This document shows, one piece after another, positions 8,069 to 17,815 of a stretch of 64,000 bases of DNA. The notes beneath the pieces were generated by a model. That model was not told the DNA's origin and did not search any database. It saw nothing but the letters and a program-made list of their open reading frames with translations. Position 1 is the first letter of the stretch, and the number at the start of each line of letters is the position of its first letter. A program made the position numbers and the translations under genes. Source of the DNA: Sporomusa malonica (lineage in GTDB: Bacteria > Bacillota > Negativicutes > Sporomusales > Sporomusaceae); contig NZ_FWXI01000001.1 in the NCBI RefSeq assembly GCF_900176355.1, forward strand, positions 124,001 to 188,000. The letters run 5' to 3'.

Positions 8069-11000
8069 ACCAGTTCAATATGACGGAGTGGGCACTGAAG
8101 CATAAACAGTTTGTTTACTTTTTTGTCGTCCTCTTTTTCATCGCCGGCATATTCTCCTATAAAAATATGGGACGTGCGGAAGATCCTGATTTCGTAATTA
8201 AGCAAATGGTCATTGCTGTTCCCTGGCCTGGCGCTACCGCCCGTCAAATGGAAGAGCAGATCACCGATAAAGTCGAAAAGAAATTACAGGATTTGCCGGG
8301 GCTTGACTACTTAAAAAGCTATTCCACACCAGGTCTTACTATTATTTATGTTAACTTAAGAGACAATGTGCCGAAAAAGGAGATAAGAAACCGCTGGGTG
8401 GAAGCCAGAAATATGGTTAATGATATAAAGGGCTCCTTTCCTACTGGCACCATGGACCCAATATTTAATGACCGTTTTGATGAAGTTTACGGCATCATGT
8501 ACGCCCTTACTGGCGACGGCTATTCTTACGAACAAATGAGGGAAAAAGCCGAAAAAATTCGCCGTGTTTTTCTGGGTGTTCCCAACGTGAGAAAAGTTAG
8601 GCTAATCGGCGTACAGACCGAAAAAATTTACGTTGAGATTGAAAACAGTAAATTGGCGCAGCTGGGACTTCCGCCAGAGCTAATTCTTGCCACCCTCCAA
8701 GCGCAAAACGCCATGGCGCCTTCAGGCATGCTTCAGACCTCCAGCGACAATGTGTATATGCGGGTTACCGGCATGTTTGAAAATCTTACGGACATTGAAA
8801 ACCTCCCCATCGGAATTAACGGCCGCAATTTCCGGTTAGGAGATATCGCTAAAGTGACCCGCGGCTATTCCGATCCCTCCGATCCCCAATTCTATTACAA
8901 CGGCCAGCCGGCCATTGGCATTGCGATGGCCATGGAGGCAGGCGGTAATATTCTGAACCTGGGAAAAGATATGGAAACGGCCGTAGCGTACGTCCAAAAA
9001 GAACTTCCGGCCGGTTTGGAACTTCACCAAACGGTTAATCAGCCCAAAGTGGTTGAAACCTCCATCGATGAATTTATCAAAACGTTGACAGAAGCCGTTG
9101 TTATCGTGCTAATTGTAAGCTTTGTCAGCTTAGGCGCCCGTTCCGGAATGATTGTGGCTCTTAGTATCCCGCTGGTCATTGCGATAGTGTTCACGGTCAT
9201 GAAAATTACCGGGATCGATCTGCATCGTACCTCACTGGGTGCTCTGATTATTGCCCTTGGTCTATTGGTTGACGATGCCATTATCACCATAGAAACCATG
9301 ATCGTAAAGATGGAAGAAGGCTGGGATCGCATGAGCGCCGCCTGCTTCTCCTATAGCTCTACCGCTTACCCCAGGTTGACTGGTGAGTTGGTCACCTGCG
9401 CAGGCTTTATTCCCGTTGGTTTTTCAGACGGAAACGCCTCGGAATACTGCGTAACCATGTTCTACGTAATTGTCATGTCACTCCTTATATCTTGGCTAGT
9501 GGCTGGTACTGTCATTCCGGTAGTCTGCTATTCCTTTCTCAAAGTCAAACCTCATACCAGCGAAGGCGGCCATGATGGTTATAGCACTCCCTTTTATACT
9601 AAGTTTAAAGGGCTGCTTTCTTGGTGCCTGAGCCACCGCACCATAATGCTCAGCGGTACCATCATATCCTTTGTTTTAGGCGTGCTTTTACTGGGGACTA
9701 TTACACAGCAGTTCTTTCCATCTTCAATTCGTCCGGAATTGATTGTGCAGCTAAGACTCCAGGAAGGCGCTTCCTTCAAGAATACGGAAGAAGTAGCCAA
9801 AGCATTTGCGCAAAGAATCAGTGATGATCCCGGCATTGATTACTATAGCTACCACGTTGGCGAGGGCGCTCCGCGCTTTGTGCTAACAATAGAACCAGAA
9901 CTGTCAAAAAGCAATTTTGCTGAATTTATCATCGTTGCCAAAGATTATAAGGCGCGCGATCAACTGCGGGCTAAATACGCCAAAATGTTAAATGACGAAT
10001 TCCCCGCTGTACGCTATCATACTAAAGTCATTAGCATTGGCCCGGCTGCTGATTATCCGGTGATGCTTCGCGTGAAGGGGTATGACGTAGACAAAGTTCG
10101 GGAAATTGCCGAACAAATGAAAACGGTTATGGCTACCAATCCACATGTGCAAAACGTGAATATGAAGTGGAATGAGAAAAGCAAGATTGCACATCTGACC
10201 ATCGATCAGGATAAAGCCAGGAAACTGGGAGTTTCATCCGCACCGCTCGCCATGGCGTTGCAGACCCAACTTTCCGGTTTGCCTATATCGCAATTTAGAG
10301 AAGAGGACAAAACGGTGGATATGGTCTTTCGCTTTGATCCCCAAAACCGCAACAATCCTCAATTATTGAAAGATATCAACATTCACACGACGTCTGGCCG
10401 TTATGTACCGTTGGATCAAATTGCTAAAATTAACTATGAGGCTGAAGATGGCCTTATTTACCGCCGTGATTTAAAACCAATGATTTTAGTGCAAGCAGAA
10501 CTCAAGTCCGAAACCGTAACGGGCGAAGACGTGACCAAACAAGTATACGAGGAGCTTAAACCGCTGCGCGACAGCCTGCCCTTCGGCTACAGCATAGAAT
10601 ATGACGGCTCGAATGCCGACAGTATTAAGGCCCTTGATTTCCTCCTGCAGCCGGTACCAGCCATGTGCGTTATCATTATGATCATCTTGATGTGTCAGCT
10701 CCAGAACATCCCGAAAATGGTTCTTACGCTCTTAACGGCGCCGCTGGGCATTATCGGCGTATCTGTAGGTCTGTTCGTTGCTGGCAAGCCGCTGGGCTTT
10801 GTCGTGCAGCTTGGCATTTTAGCCCTGTCTGGCATCATTATGCGTAACTCAGTCATTTTGATAGACCAAATTGACCAACAGATGGCCGCCGGTTCATCCC
10901 CTTGGAATGCCATAATTGACGCAACGGTCATCCGTCTGCGCCCCATTTTGCTGACAGCGGCGGCGGCAATCTTAGGGATGGTTCCGCTTCTATCCAGTGT

Positions 11001-11160
11001 TTTCTGGGGACCGCTCGCTGTGACCATCGCCGCCGGTTTATTAGGCGCTACCGTACTCACTCTGCTGGTTCTGCCGGTTATGTATGCCACCTGTTATAAG
11101 GTTGAACAGACAGAAGTATGCGACCGCAGTGTAAACTCCCAGACCAATTCCCCGGCTTAA
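8065..11160 (+). CDS. RND-family efflux permease (AcrB/MexF type)
   Basis: The 1031-residue protein has the normal RND length and duplicated layout: a membrane segment near the N-terminus, a large periplasmic loop, six clustered helices, then the same again. The proton-relay acidic pair is seen in GLLVDDAIITIE, and the family segment ALSGIIMRNSVILIDQI is present in the second half. It should export small hydrophobic or amphipathic compounds using proton motive force. It sits in one operon with its adaptor (4-base overlap) and outer-membrane channel (27-base gap). It looks nearest to the multidrug/HAE group rather than heavy-metal CusA, but this is by eye. Confidence 0.93.
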   Translation: MNQFNMTEWALKHKQFVYFFVVLFFIAGIFSYKNMGRAEDPDFVIKQMVIAVPWPGATARQMEEQITDKVEKKLQDLPGLDYLKSYSTPGLTIIYVNLRDNVPKKEIRNRWVEARNMVNDIKGSFPTGTMDPIFNDRFDEVYGIMYALTGDGYSYEQMREKAEKIRRVFLGVPNVRKVRLIGVQTEKIYVEIENSKLAQLGLPPELILATLQAQNAMAPSGMLQTSSDNVYMRVTGMFENLTDIENLPIGINGRNFRLGDIAKVTRGYSDPSDPQFYYNGQPAIGIAMAMEAGGNILNLGKDMETAVAYVQKELPAGLELHQTVNQPKVVETSIDEFIKTLTEAVVIVLIVSFVSLGARSGMIVALSIPLVIAIVFTVMKITGIDLHRTSLGALIIALGLLVDDAIITIETMIVKMEEGWDRMSAACFSYSSTAYPRLTGELVTCAGFIPVGFSDGNASEYCVTMFYVIVMSLLISWLVAGTVIPVVCYSFLKVKPHTSEGGHDGYSTPFYTKFKGLLSWCLSHRTIMLSGTIISFVLGVLLLGTITQQFFPSSIRPELIVQLRLQEGASFKNTEEVAKAFAQRISDDPGIDYYSYHVGEGAPRFVLTIEPELSKSNFAEFIIVAKDYKARDQLRAKYAKMLNDEFPAVRYHTKVISIGPAADYPVMLRVKGYDVDKVREIAEQMKTVMATNPHVQNVNMKWNEKSKIAHLTIDQDKARKLGVSSAPLAMALQTQLSGLPISQFREEDKTVDMVFRFDPQNRNNPQLLKDINIHTTSGRYVPLDQIAKINYEAEDGLIYRRDLKPMILVQAELKSETVTGEDVTKQVYEELKPLRDSLPFGYSIEYDGSNADSIKALDFLLQPVPAMCVIIMIILMCQLQNIPKMVLTLLTAPLGIIGVSVGLFVAGKPLGFVVQLGILALSGIIMRNSVILIDQIDQQMAAGSSPWNAIIDATVIRLRPILLTAAAAILGMVPLLSSVFWGPLAVTIAAGLLGATVLTLLVLPVMYATCYKVEQTEVCDRSVNSQTNSPA

Positions 11161-11187
11161 TAACCTGGATTTTTTAGGAGGTTCTCC

Positions 11188-12516
11188 ATGAAACAATACC
11201 GTAAAGTCTGTATAAGTTTTTTGCTGTCGGCCTGCCTCCTCACCGGACAAAGCGCTCAGGCGGCCGCCCAGTTGACATTGCCGGAAAGTATTTCGCTGGC
11301 AATGAAAAATAATCCGGTAATGAAAATTGCAGAGGCAAATATAGAAAAATCCCGCTGGAACCTGAAAGAGGCAAAAGCCTATGATGGCGTTACCCTTACC
11401 TATAATTTATTATACGGAAGAACTAATCAGGCACCCTCTTGGTATAATAACACGAGCGCACCGTATCCCCTCCCAGGGGTCGATTACCCAGCCTGGGATA
11501 ATACCTCTACCTTTTATCATCATAAGTTGACTTTGCAATTACCGCTTTATACTGGCAACAAATTGGAAAGTATAGCCGATATGGCCAAACGCGGCAAAAC
11601 CGCCACGGACTTGGAACGTACCAACACTAAACAATCATTGACTCTGGATGTTACAAATACCTATTATAACGTTTTGCAAGCGCTGAACATGACCAATGTT
11701 GCTCAACAGGCTGTTGATGACTTCAGCGTCCATCTGACCAATGTAAAACACCAATATGACGTAGGTAATGTAGCTTTGTCCGATGTGCTGCAAACCGAGG
11801 TGCGCCTGGCTAATGCCCGCAACAACCTGATAAAAGCGCAGAGTGCGGCAAAGATGGCCCGTTACAAGTTGAACACGGTAATTGGGATCAAGCTGACAGA
11901 TGATACCAAATTGGATGAAAATGTAAATCGAGATCCCTATAAAGCCATACTCGAGGACAGCCTGGCAGAAGCCTTTAAAAATCGTCCGGAAATGCAAAAA
12001 GCCAACCTAAAGATAGAAATGGCTAAAGATAAAATCAAAATCGCCCGCAGCGATTTCCGTCCTACCGTAAGTGCAGTGGCTGTGGAGAATATCCAAGATA
12101 CTTCTCCTTCCACCAGCAAGGGCAAAGACGATTGGACAGTTGGCATAAACGTATCTTTTAATATTTTTGATAATCATATTACCAAGACAAAGACCGAAGC
12201 AGCGAAAGCGGAGCTTGACATTGCTACTGAGCAGAAACGGCAGCTTGAAGATTGGATTACCTTAGAGGTCAGCAATGCCTATTTGAACGTGAAAGAGGCA
12301 GCCGAACGCACCGAGAACAATCAGGTAGCCGTCGGTCAATCCACGCGTGATTATGTCATGGCTCAGGAGCGTTATTTCGCCGGCATTGGCACAAACTTAG
12401 ATGTTATGGATGCCGAAGTGGCTATGACCCAGGCAAAAACCAATTATGTCATAGCACTCTATGATTACGTCAACAGCCGGGCTCAGCTCAGCAAGGCTAT
12501 GGGTTTACTTTATTAG
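11188..12516 (+). CDS. TolC-family outer-membrane efflux protein
   Basis: The 442-residue protein has a cleavable signal peptide ending near AQA, followed by two repeated outer-membrane-efflux-protein domains with long coiled helices (LTLPESISLAMKNNPVMKIA; SDVLQTEVRLANARNNLIKAQ; LDVMDAEVAMTQAKTNY). It forms the outer-membrane exit duct for the pump encoded upstream. A GGAGG site lies 6 bases before the ATG. Its presence is direct evidence that the host has an outer membrane, which fits a diderm Firmicute. Confidence 0.92.
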   Translation: MKQYRKVCISFLLSACLLTGQSAQAAAQLTLPESISLAMKNNPVMKIAEANIEKSRWNLKEAKAYDGVTLTYNLLYGRTNQAPSWYNNTSAPYPLPGVDYPAWDNTSTFYHHKLTLQLPLYTGNKLESIADMAKRGKTATDLERTNTKQSLTLDVTNTYYNVLQALNMTNVAQQAVDDFSVHLTNVKHQYDVGNVALSDVLQTEVRLANARNNLIKAQSAAKMARYKLNTVIGIKLTDDTKLDENVNRDPYKAILEDSLAEAFKNRPEMQKANLKIEMAKDKIKIARSDFRPTVSAVAVENIQDTSPSTSKGKDDWTVGINVSFNIFDNHITKTKTEAAKAELDIATEQKRQLEDWITLEVSNAYLNVKEAAERTENNQVAVGQSTRDYVMAQERYFAGIGTNLDVMDAEVAMTQAKTNYVIALYDYVNSRAQLSKAMGLLY

Positions 12517-12544
12517 TCTACCAGAATTTATAATGCAATTCTGT

Positions 12545-12614
12545 TGACATAAGAACGACTAAGGCTTCTGTCGGCGTCCTGAGGGACTTGGCACAAGCCA
12601 AGTCTTTTCTTACA
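12545..12614 (+). repeat. Dispersed repeat R1, degenerate copy
   Basis: It shares the order GACA-AAG, GGCTTC, GTCG, a closing hairpin (ACTTGGC-ACAA-GCCAAGT) and TTTTCTT with the R1 copies at 4690 and 21581. The middle is diverged and the opening GAAAGT hairpin is lost. Confidence 0.45.
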
Positions 12615-12623
12615 AAATTTACG

Positions 12624-12660
12624 AGGCAGCTTGATAATAATATAGGCTGCCTCTTTTTCC
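12624..12660 (+). terminator. Intrinsic terminator after the efflux operon
   Basis: GAGGCAGC (12624-12631) pairs with GCTGCCTC (12647-12654), followed by TTTTT. Confidence 0.8.
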
Positions 12661-12732
12661 AATAGTAATAAGTTGGGTTATGAATTGTGTTTGACATGAC
12701 GGAGAAGAAAAAATGTCTATGGGGGATTTAGT

Positions 12733-14427
12733 ATGAAATTCGGGTTACGCGGTAAAATGATCTTTTATTTCATGGTAGTAGCACTCATCAGTGCCGTTGG
12801 GTTTGCAGCCATGTTTTACAATACGCATCAAATTATTGGCACAAGCAAAATCATTGCCCAAGAAGACTTGGTAAGACTTTCCAAGGTGAATGAAGTAAGT
12901 ATGAATGTTTTAGGGCAAACCGCGAGCATGGGGGGATATTTAGCCTATGGCACGCAAAATCATTTGGAAAATCTAAAAAAACTAGCAGTGGCCAATGAGA
13001 AACTTGCAGAGGAATTAGTTGTGCTGGCAACATCAGAAGCAGGACGTAAAGAGCTTTCAGAGATTAAAGAAATAAACGCAAAGGTTATTGACATTGCGGA
13101 CAAAAAAGTCATTCCACTTATCGTTTCCGGAAAAGAGCAAGAAGCCAAACTGATAGCCGTTCAGCAAATGGAGCCGCTGGGACAAGCCTTGATGAAGAAA
13201 ACAAGAGATTACAGAGACATGTCCGAAGCATATACACAAGACGAACTTCAAAAAAATGTAGTGGCAGGGGAACGAGCGGAGAAAATAGCCGTTATTATCA
13301 GCATTGTGATTGTCATATTGGCTATAGGCATTGGGATCTTTGCTGCGCAACGCATAGTAATCCCGCTGAGGAAGGTTATCGCTTTCGTTGGAGAAGTAGC
13401 CGATGGCGACTTGAGAGAACGTAAACAGACCAAACTCATGAATGATGAACTTGGTCAGTTGGCGGAAGCCTCAGTTAAGATGGGGGGGCATTTAAGAGAA
13501 CTCGTTCAGCATTTTAACCAAATGATTGAGAAATTAGTCACAGCTTCACAGCAACTTACAGAAGGTACTGAATATTCTGCTCAAGCTTCCGGTCAAATTG
13601 CAGCAAGCATATCTTCCATAGCAACAGGGGCAGAAAAACAAGCCAAAGCCATTGACGCAACTGCTGCTGTTGTGGAAGGGATGTCCGCCGGGCTAGAAGA
13701 GATTGCCGCAAGCGCGAATACGATGGCCGGAACAGCTGAAAAAACCGCAGAAGCTGCCAAGTTAGGAGGGACGGCGGTCAAAAAAGCGGTTGAACAAATG
13801 GAGAATATTGAGAAAGCAGTAACCCACTCTTCGTCAGTAGTTACTAAACTTGGAGTACGTTCCCAGGAAATCGGACAAATCGTTGATACCATTTCAAGCA
13901 TAGCAGGTCAAACCAACCTCCTAGCTCTGAATGCCGCAATTGAGGCTGCCAGGGCGGGAGAACAAGGACGCGGGTTTGCCGTTGTGGCGGAGGAGGTACG
14001 CAAGTTAGCCGAGCAATCGCAAGAGGCATCAAAACAAATCGCCGAATTAATCAGCGAGATTCAACAAGACACTGATAACGCGGTATCCGCTATGCATGAA
14101 GGAACCATGGAAGTTAGCAAAGGTGCCCAAGTGGTGAAGGAAGCCGGAGAGGAATTTAAAGAAATCCATTCTTTGATCAACACGGTTTCTTCTGATATAA
14201 GGGAAATATCAGCCGCTATGCAGCAAATGGCGGGAGGAAGTCAGGAAATCGTTTATTCGATACGAGATATCGATGTTGTAAGTAAGGAGGCGGCGACCCA
14301 TGCACAAACAGTATCTGTTGCGATTGAGGAGGGAGCGGCATCACTTGAGGAAATGGCGGCTTCTAGTGAAGCATTAACTAGTGTGGCCGAAGATTTAAAA
14401 CGGGCTGTAAGCAAGTTTAAGTTATAA
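12733..14427 (+). CDS. Methyl-accepting chemotaxis protein
   Basis: The 564-residue protein has membrane segments at about 9-30 and 186-206 enclosing a small helical sensor region of the four-helix-bundle type, then HAMP and a cytoplasmic signalling domain. The hairpin tip that contacts CheA/CheW is seen in [20 protein letters not shown]. It would tune flagellar chemotaxis in response to an unknown ligand. No che genes are nearby. The start follows a GGGGG tract. Confidence 0.9.
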   Translation: MKFGLRGKMIFYFMVVALISAVGFAAMFYNTHQIIGTSKIIAQEDLVRLSKVNEVSMNVLGQTASMGGYLAYGTQNHLENLKKLAVANEKLAEELVVLATSEAGRKELSEIKEINAKVIDIADKKVIPLIVSGKEQEAKLIAVQQMEPLGQALMKKTRDYRDMSEAYTQDELQKNVVAGERAEKIAVIISIVIVILAIGIGIFAAQRIVIPLRKVIAFVGEVADGDLRERKQTKLMNDELGQLAEASVKMGGHLRELVQHFNQMIEKLVTASQQLTEGTEYSAQASGQIAASISSIATGAEKQAKAIDATAAVVEGMSAGLEEIAASANTMAGTAEKTAEAAKLGGTAVKKAVEQMENIEKAVTHSSSVVTKLGVRSQEIGQIVDTISSIAGQTNLLALNAAIEAARAGEQGRGFAVVAEEVRKLAEQSQEASKQIAELISEIQQDTDNAVSAMHEGTMEVSKGAQVVKEAGEEFKEIHSLINTVSSDIREISAAMQQMAGGSQEIVYSIRDIDVVSKEAATHAQTVSVAIEEGAASLEEMAASSEALTSVAEDLKRAVSKFKL

Positions 14428-14450
14428 CAGCCTTTGAACAAAGGTTAGAG

Positions 14451-14487
14451 TGGCCGCGGATTGCCGCTGCAATCAAATCCGGAATGA
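14451..14487 (+). repeat. Dispersed repeat R2, partial copy
   Basis: It contains GCGGATTGCCGCTGCA and CAAATCCGGAATGA, matching the front half of R2. The CCACCA motif is altered and the terminator half is missing. Confidence 0.4.
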
Positions 14488-14523
14488 GAGCAGCATGCAC
14501 TTTAAAAGGGTAGGTGCAAAAAA

Positions 14524-15099
14524 GTGGATGATATTAAAAATTTGATTCTTGATAAAGCCAAGGAGCGATTTGAACGTTTTGGTTATAAAAAAACGACCAT
14601 GGACGAACTAAGCCGGGATTGCAGAATTTCTAAGAGAACTATTTATGTGCACTTTAATGACAAAGAGGAATTGTTTAATAATCTAATGTTAAGAGAATTT
14701 TATAAGGCACGCCAAATGTTATTTGATGGTATGCCCGAGGTTTCCGATCCTCTGGAAAAGCTTGTTCAATTAATCAAAACAGCGACTGTCTTCTTTAACG
14801 AAGATAATTTTTTAATAAAATTATTTAACGCGGATGAAACGCTTTGTTCTGCTTCTATGTGCAAAAAGTACTCTTCCATGCTTAGTACAGATATTATTGC
14901 AATGGCTTCTGATATTATTAGCGAAGGAAAAAAACAGGGGAAGTTTCGTGATGTAGATGAAAAGGTCATTGCCCATGCTGAGGTAAAATTATTTCAAGCA
15001 TTTAGTTGTATGGATTTTCCCCAGGAAAAAGTAAGGCAGGACTATTATACTGATGTATTGGTTGATTTTATCGTAAATGCTATTGTAAAAAAAAAATAA
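14524..15099 (+). CDS. TetR-family transcriptional regulator
   Basis: 191 residues. The helix-turn-helix is clear (MDELSRDCRISKRTIYVHFND), followed by an all-helical ligand domain with several cysteines (CSASMCKKY, FSCMDF). The GTG start at 14524 is about 9 bases after AGGT. It stands alone, so its targets are unknown; candidates are its own promoter or the lipase gene downstream. Confidence 0.8.
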   Translation: MDDIKNLILDKAKERFERFGYKKTTMDELSRDCRISKRTIYVHFNDKEELFNNLMLREFYKARQMLFDGMPEVSDPLEKLVQLIKTATVFFNEDNFLIKLFNADETLCSASMCKKYSSMLSTDIIAMASDIISEGKKQGKFRDVDEKVIAHAEVKLFQAFSCMDFPQEKVRQDYYTDVLVDFIVNAIVKKK

Positions 15100-15537
15100 A
15101 AAAGGAACCGCTGATGAATGTAAACAAGAACCCTGCTCATTCATGAAGCATTTGGAGGAGCAAGGAAAACTCATGCGAGGTGTATCGTCTTGACACACTG
15201 GCACTTTAAAGACCGCTATATTGATACGGTATCGCTACATATACTTGAGAATATCTGGAAAACAAATAATAAGTCCGTACCGTGAACCATGATAAGCTCA
15301 CAGTGCGGAATAACAGGGTGGACCGGTCAGGTGTGATCTATAAGCTATAGTAGGATCTGATGTTTGATTTAACTGGAAGGTGTGTTGAGTCATGTCTGAG
15401 GAGCAAATTAACGAATAGACCATCCGTGAGACCTTACAATTTGTGTCTTTATATGCTGAAGACGGTGAAGTTAGGATAGGCGCCTATAAATAGTGCGCGG
15501 CAATAAAGATTTTCTAACTGGGAAATTGATTGGTGGG
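15100..15537. other. Intergenic stretch with a decayed short reading frame
   Basis: No convincing gene. A start at 15392, preceded by GGAAGG, opens an 8-codon frame ended by TAG (15416). The same frame continues for 24 sense codons to another TAG at 15491 (pieces TIRETLQFVSLYAEDG and EVRIGAYK). It looks like a nonsense-interrupted remnant. Confidence 0.35.
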
Positions 15538-16881
15538 ATGAACGTGAAATTACTAGTGGTTGCTTTATTTCTTTTGATCTTGCTTGTGCCGGGACTTGGC
15601 TCCGCAGAAGCTAGGGATGATTATAGCGAGGCTTACAAACTTTACATCGCAGCCGGGGTCAGCGCCGCGACCTATAATGACAGGATTGGCGAAATGGCTT
15701 CCCGTTATCTGGAACAGGACGGCTGGAAAATCGACCGCTATGTCCAAAATCAAGGCAAGGCGGGCGCCCGGTTCATATTGGCTCAAAAAGACCTTGGCGA
15801 CGGCCGGCAAACCTTCTTTCTGGCGTTTGTCGGAACAGAGACCAAAGAGGACGTAAAATTTGACTTGAAGGTTGATAAAGCATATTTCGCCGGAAAAAGC
15901 ATCAAGGAGTTAGAGGAGAATGCTGCCAAACAGAATGTACCAACGACTGAGCCCAAAGTTCACCGGGGCTTTCTGCAATATGTTAAATCCATGCTGGAGG
16001 CCAAGGCTGCAAATGCAGAAGGAAAGTATTTGCCTTTAAGGGATATACTGGTTGGCAATAAAGACGCCAAGTTGTACCTCGTCGGGCATAGCCTAGGCGG
16101 GGCTGCGGCGATAATCACCGGCGCCGGGCTCGTTAATACCGGCGTAAGTCCGGAACAAATCGAGGTAATTACCTTTGGCTCGCCTGCGGCAGGCAATGCC
16201 GCTTTTGCGGCTAGCTACGATAATGTTCTTAAGGTGACAAGGGTTGTAATTTCAGGGGATGTAGTGACCGGTGTCCTGCAGTCTTTGGTAGGGGGGTATA
16301 AGCAATTTGGCCGGAAGATTACCCTGGAGCTGCCGGAGCTTTCCGATCAGCCCCACCGAATTTCAGAATATGTGGATTTGGTGATGAAAAATTATTATAC
16401 CCAGCGGCAGCACGAAGCAAGGAGTGATAAAGTAAACAAAGCGGATTCAAAGGGTGCAGAAATTTACATTGCCCCGTTAAAGAACAACCTTTCCCCGCGT
16501 TTGGATGCTGATTTTTGGTATATGCGCGAGGCTTGGCGGGATGAATACAAGCGGAAATTTTCAGGCTGCACGTTGGGAAATGACGGTGACGACTGGCGGC
16601 AAAAGGCAAAAGAGTACAGATGGGTCATCGTTCCTGAGGTAAGTTCTATCATTGTCAAGAAGGAACGTAATAAATATTATATTACGTTAAACCAAACCAT
16701 CTATGAAAATGGCGTAATTGTCGAAATGGCCGACTTTTCTACCGGCAATTATAACTTAACGCCGCTGGAGGCCTTTATCCATGGCTTAAGGGATGTGAAT
16801 GAAGACCGGATCATTAAGAGGGAAATCAAACGGGGACGGGGCAGTGTTTTGTATAAAATCAACACATTTCTATTGTTTTGA
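15538..16881 (+). CDS. Secreted class-3 lipase-like alpha/beta hydrolase
   Basis: About 447 residues, starting with a signal peptide (LLVVALFLLILLVPGLGSAEA), so export is expected. The nucleophile elbow GHSLGG and the preceding beta strand (KLYLVGHSLGGAAAIITG) identify the lipase-3 fold. A later Asp (VVISGDVVTG) and His (QPHRISEY) are plausible triad members. The C-terminal 150 residues have no domain I recognise. ATG 15538 has its ribosome site very close, and GTG 15544 is an alternative with better spacing; the GTG at 15493 has no site. The substrate is unknown; lipid ester hydrolysis is expected from the family. Confidence 0.8.
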   Translation: MNVKLLVVALFLLILLVPGLGSAEARDDYSEAYKLYIAAGVSAATYNDRIGEMASRYLEQDGWKIDRYVQNQGKAGARFILAQKDLGDGRQTFFLAFVGTETKEDVKFDLKVDKAYFAGKSIKELEENAAKQNVPTTEPKVHRGFLQYVKSMLEAKAANAEGKYLPLRDILVGNKDAKLYLVGHSLGGAAAIITGAGLVNTGVSPEQIEVITFGSPAAGNAAFAASYDNVLKVTRVVISGDVVTGVLQSLVGGYKQFGRKITLELPELSDQPHRISEYVDLVMKNYYTQRQHEARSDKVNKADSKGAEIYIAPLKNNLSPRLDADFWYMREAWRDEYKRKFSGCTLGNDGDDWRQKAKEYRWVIVPEVSSIIVKKERNKYYITLNQTIYENGVIVEMADFSTGNYNLTPLEAFIHGLRDVNEDRIIKREIKRGRGSVLYKINTFLLF

Positions 16882-16887
16882 GGTAAA

Positions 16888-17529
16888 CTAATTTTCATTT
16901 TTTTTATCGGATTCCTCATCAAGCGGTTTAACGGCTGGTTGAAATAGAACTGAAGTTTGCCAAACTTGTTGTTTTGCTTGATATTGTTCTTCAAATGATA
17001 TGATGAGGGATATTACAGCTTTAGCCAAAAAACCAACAGAGGCAATAATCAAAAAGGTATTTACATAATTCCACTGAATTAGCTGAACAAGCCCCAGTGA
17101 TACCATTAATGGTGAAAAAACAAATCCTAAAAATGCAGATGCCCCTATATTCCACACTGCATAACTTTTCCATGAGTAAGCCCGTTGATATATAAGCATA
17201 TAATAAAGGGGCATTACGGTAATGTCTAAAAGAAAAATATTGGGAATCATAGGATAAATAGGTAAAGAATATGCCCATAGATTGGAGTTACAACCGACTA
17301 TCTCAATTACAACGGAAAATACAGATATGAGGGACCCGAATAAAATAGTTTTGGTTAGTCTCGTCTTATCCAATAGCGAAAAACAAAGAATATAAGAGAA
17401 AATTACGAACCCTATTTCTCCCCACCATTTAATAGAGAATAAGTCTTGTGTGCTCCATTTCGTCACCATAAGATTATGAAGCGTGTAATTTGCTTGATTA
17501 ATCATTTCAATAGTAATCAATATATGCAC
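16888..17529 (-). CDS. CBO0543-type integral membrane protein
   Basis: The 213-residue protein has about five hydrophobic segments, a conserved-looking WWGEIGFV start and the segment FLLDITVMPLYYMLIYQ. It resembles the CBO0543 family of small membrane proteins of spore-forming Firmicutes, whose function is unknown. The C-terminus is charged (DEESDKKNEN). The start is uncertain: GTG 17529, an in-frame TTG three codons later with better spacing from AAGGAA, or ATG 17505. It converges on the lipase gene with only a 6-base gap, so neither has room for its own terminator. Confidence 0.65.
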   Translation of the reverse strand: MHILITIEMINQANYTLHNLMVTKWSTQDLFSIKWWGEIGFVIFSYILCFSLLDKTRLTKTILFGSLISVFSVVIEIVGCNSNLWAYSLPIYPMIPNIFLLDITVMPLYYMLIYQRAYSWKSYAVWNIGASAFLGFVFSPLMVSLGLVQLIQWNYVNTFLIIASVGFLAKAVISLIISFEEQYQAKQQVWQTSVLFQPAVKPLDEESDKKNEN

Positions 17530-17651
17530 TTCCTTTTAAAAGTAGGTGGTCAGTAATTGCTAGGAAGTCCCGGAAAGTTATATTGTAGAATTTTGGCTTT
17601 ATTGGGAACGTTTAAAAATCCATTTGACGAAGTTAGTATGCTCTTAGTAAT

Positions 17652-17685
17652 AAAGGATTATAAGGTAACCCCTTATAATCCTTTT
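17652..17685 (+). terminator. Intrinsic-terminator-like hairpin
   Basis: AAAGGATTATAAGG (17652-17665) against CCTTATAATCCTTTT (17671-17685), ending in four T. No plus-strand gene was recognised just before it, so it may belong to an unseen small RNA. It is nearly symmetrical. Confidence 0.55.
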
Positions 17686-17815
17686 AGTGATTTTATATCA
17701 CTCTGTGAAGCTGTCTTTTTTTTGCCTGCTGGTTACAGATAAGTCTTGTCATAATTTGCAAATATATGTTATTTTAAGTATATAGCGCTTGCTAGAAAGT
17801 GTAGGGGAGAATGTT

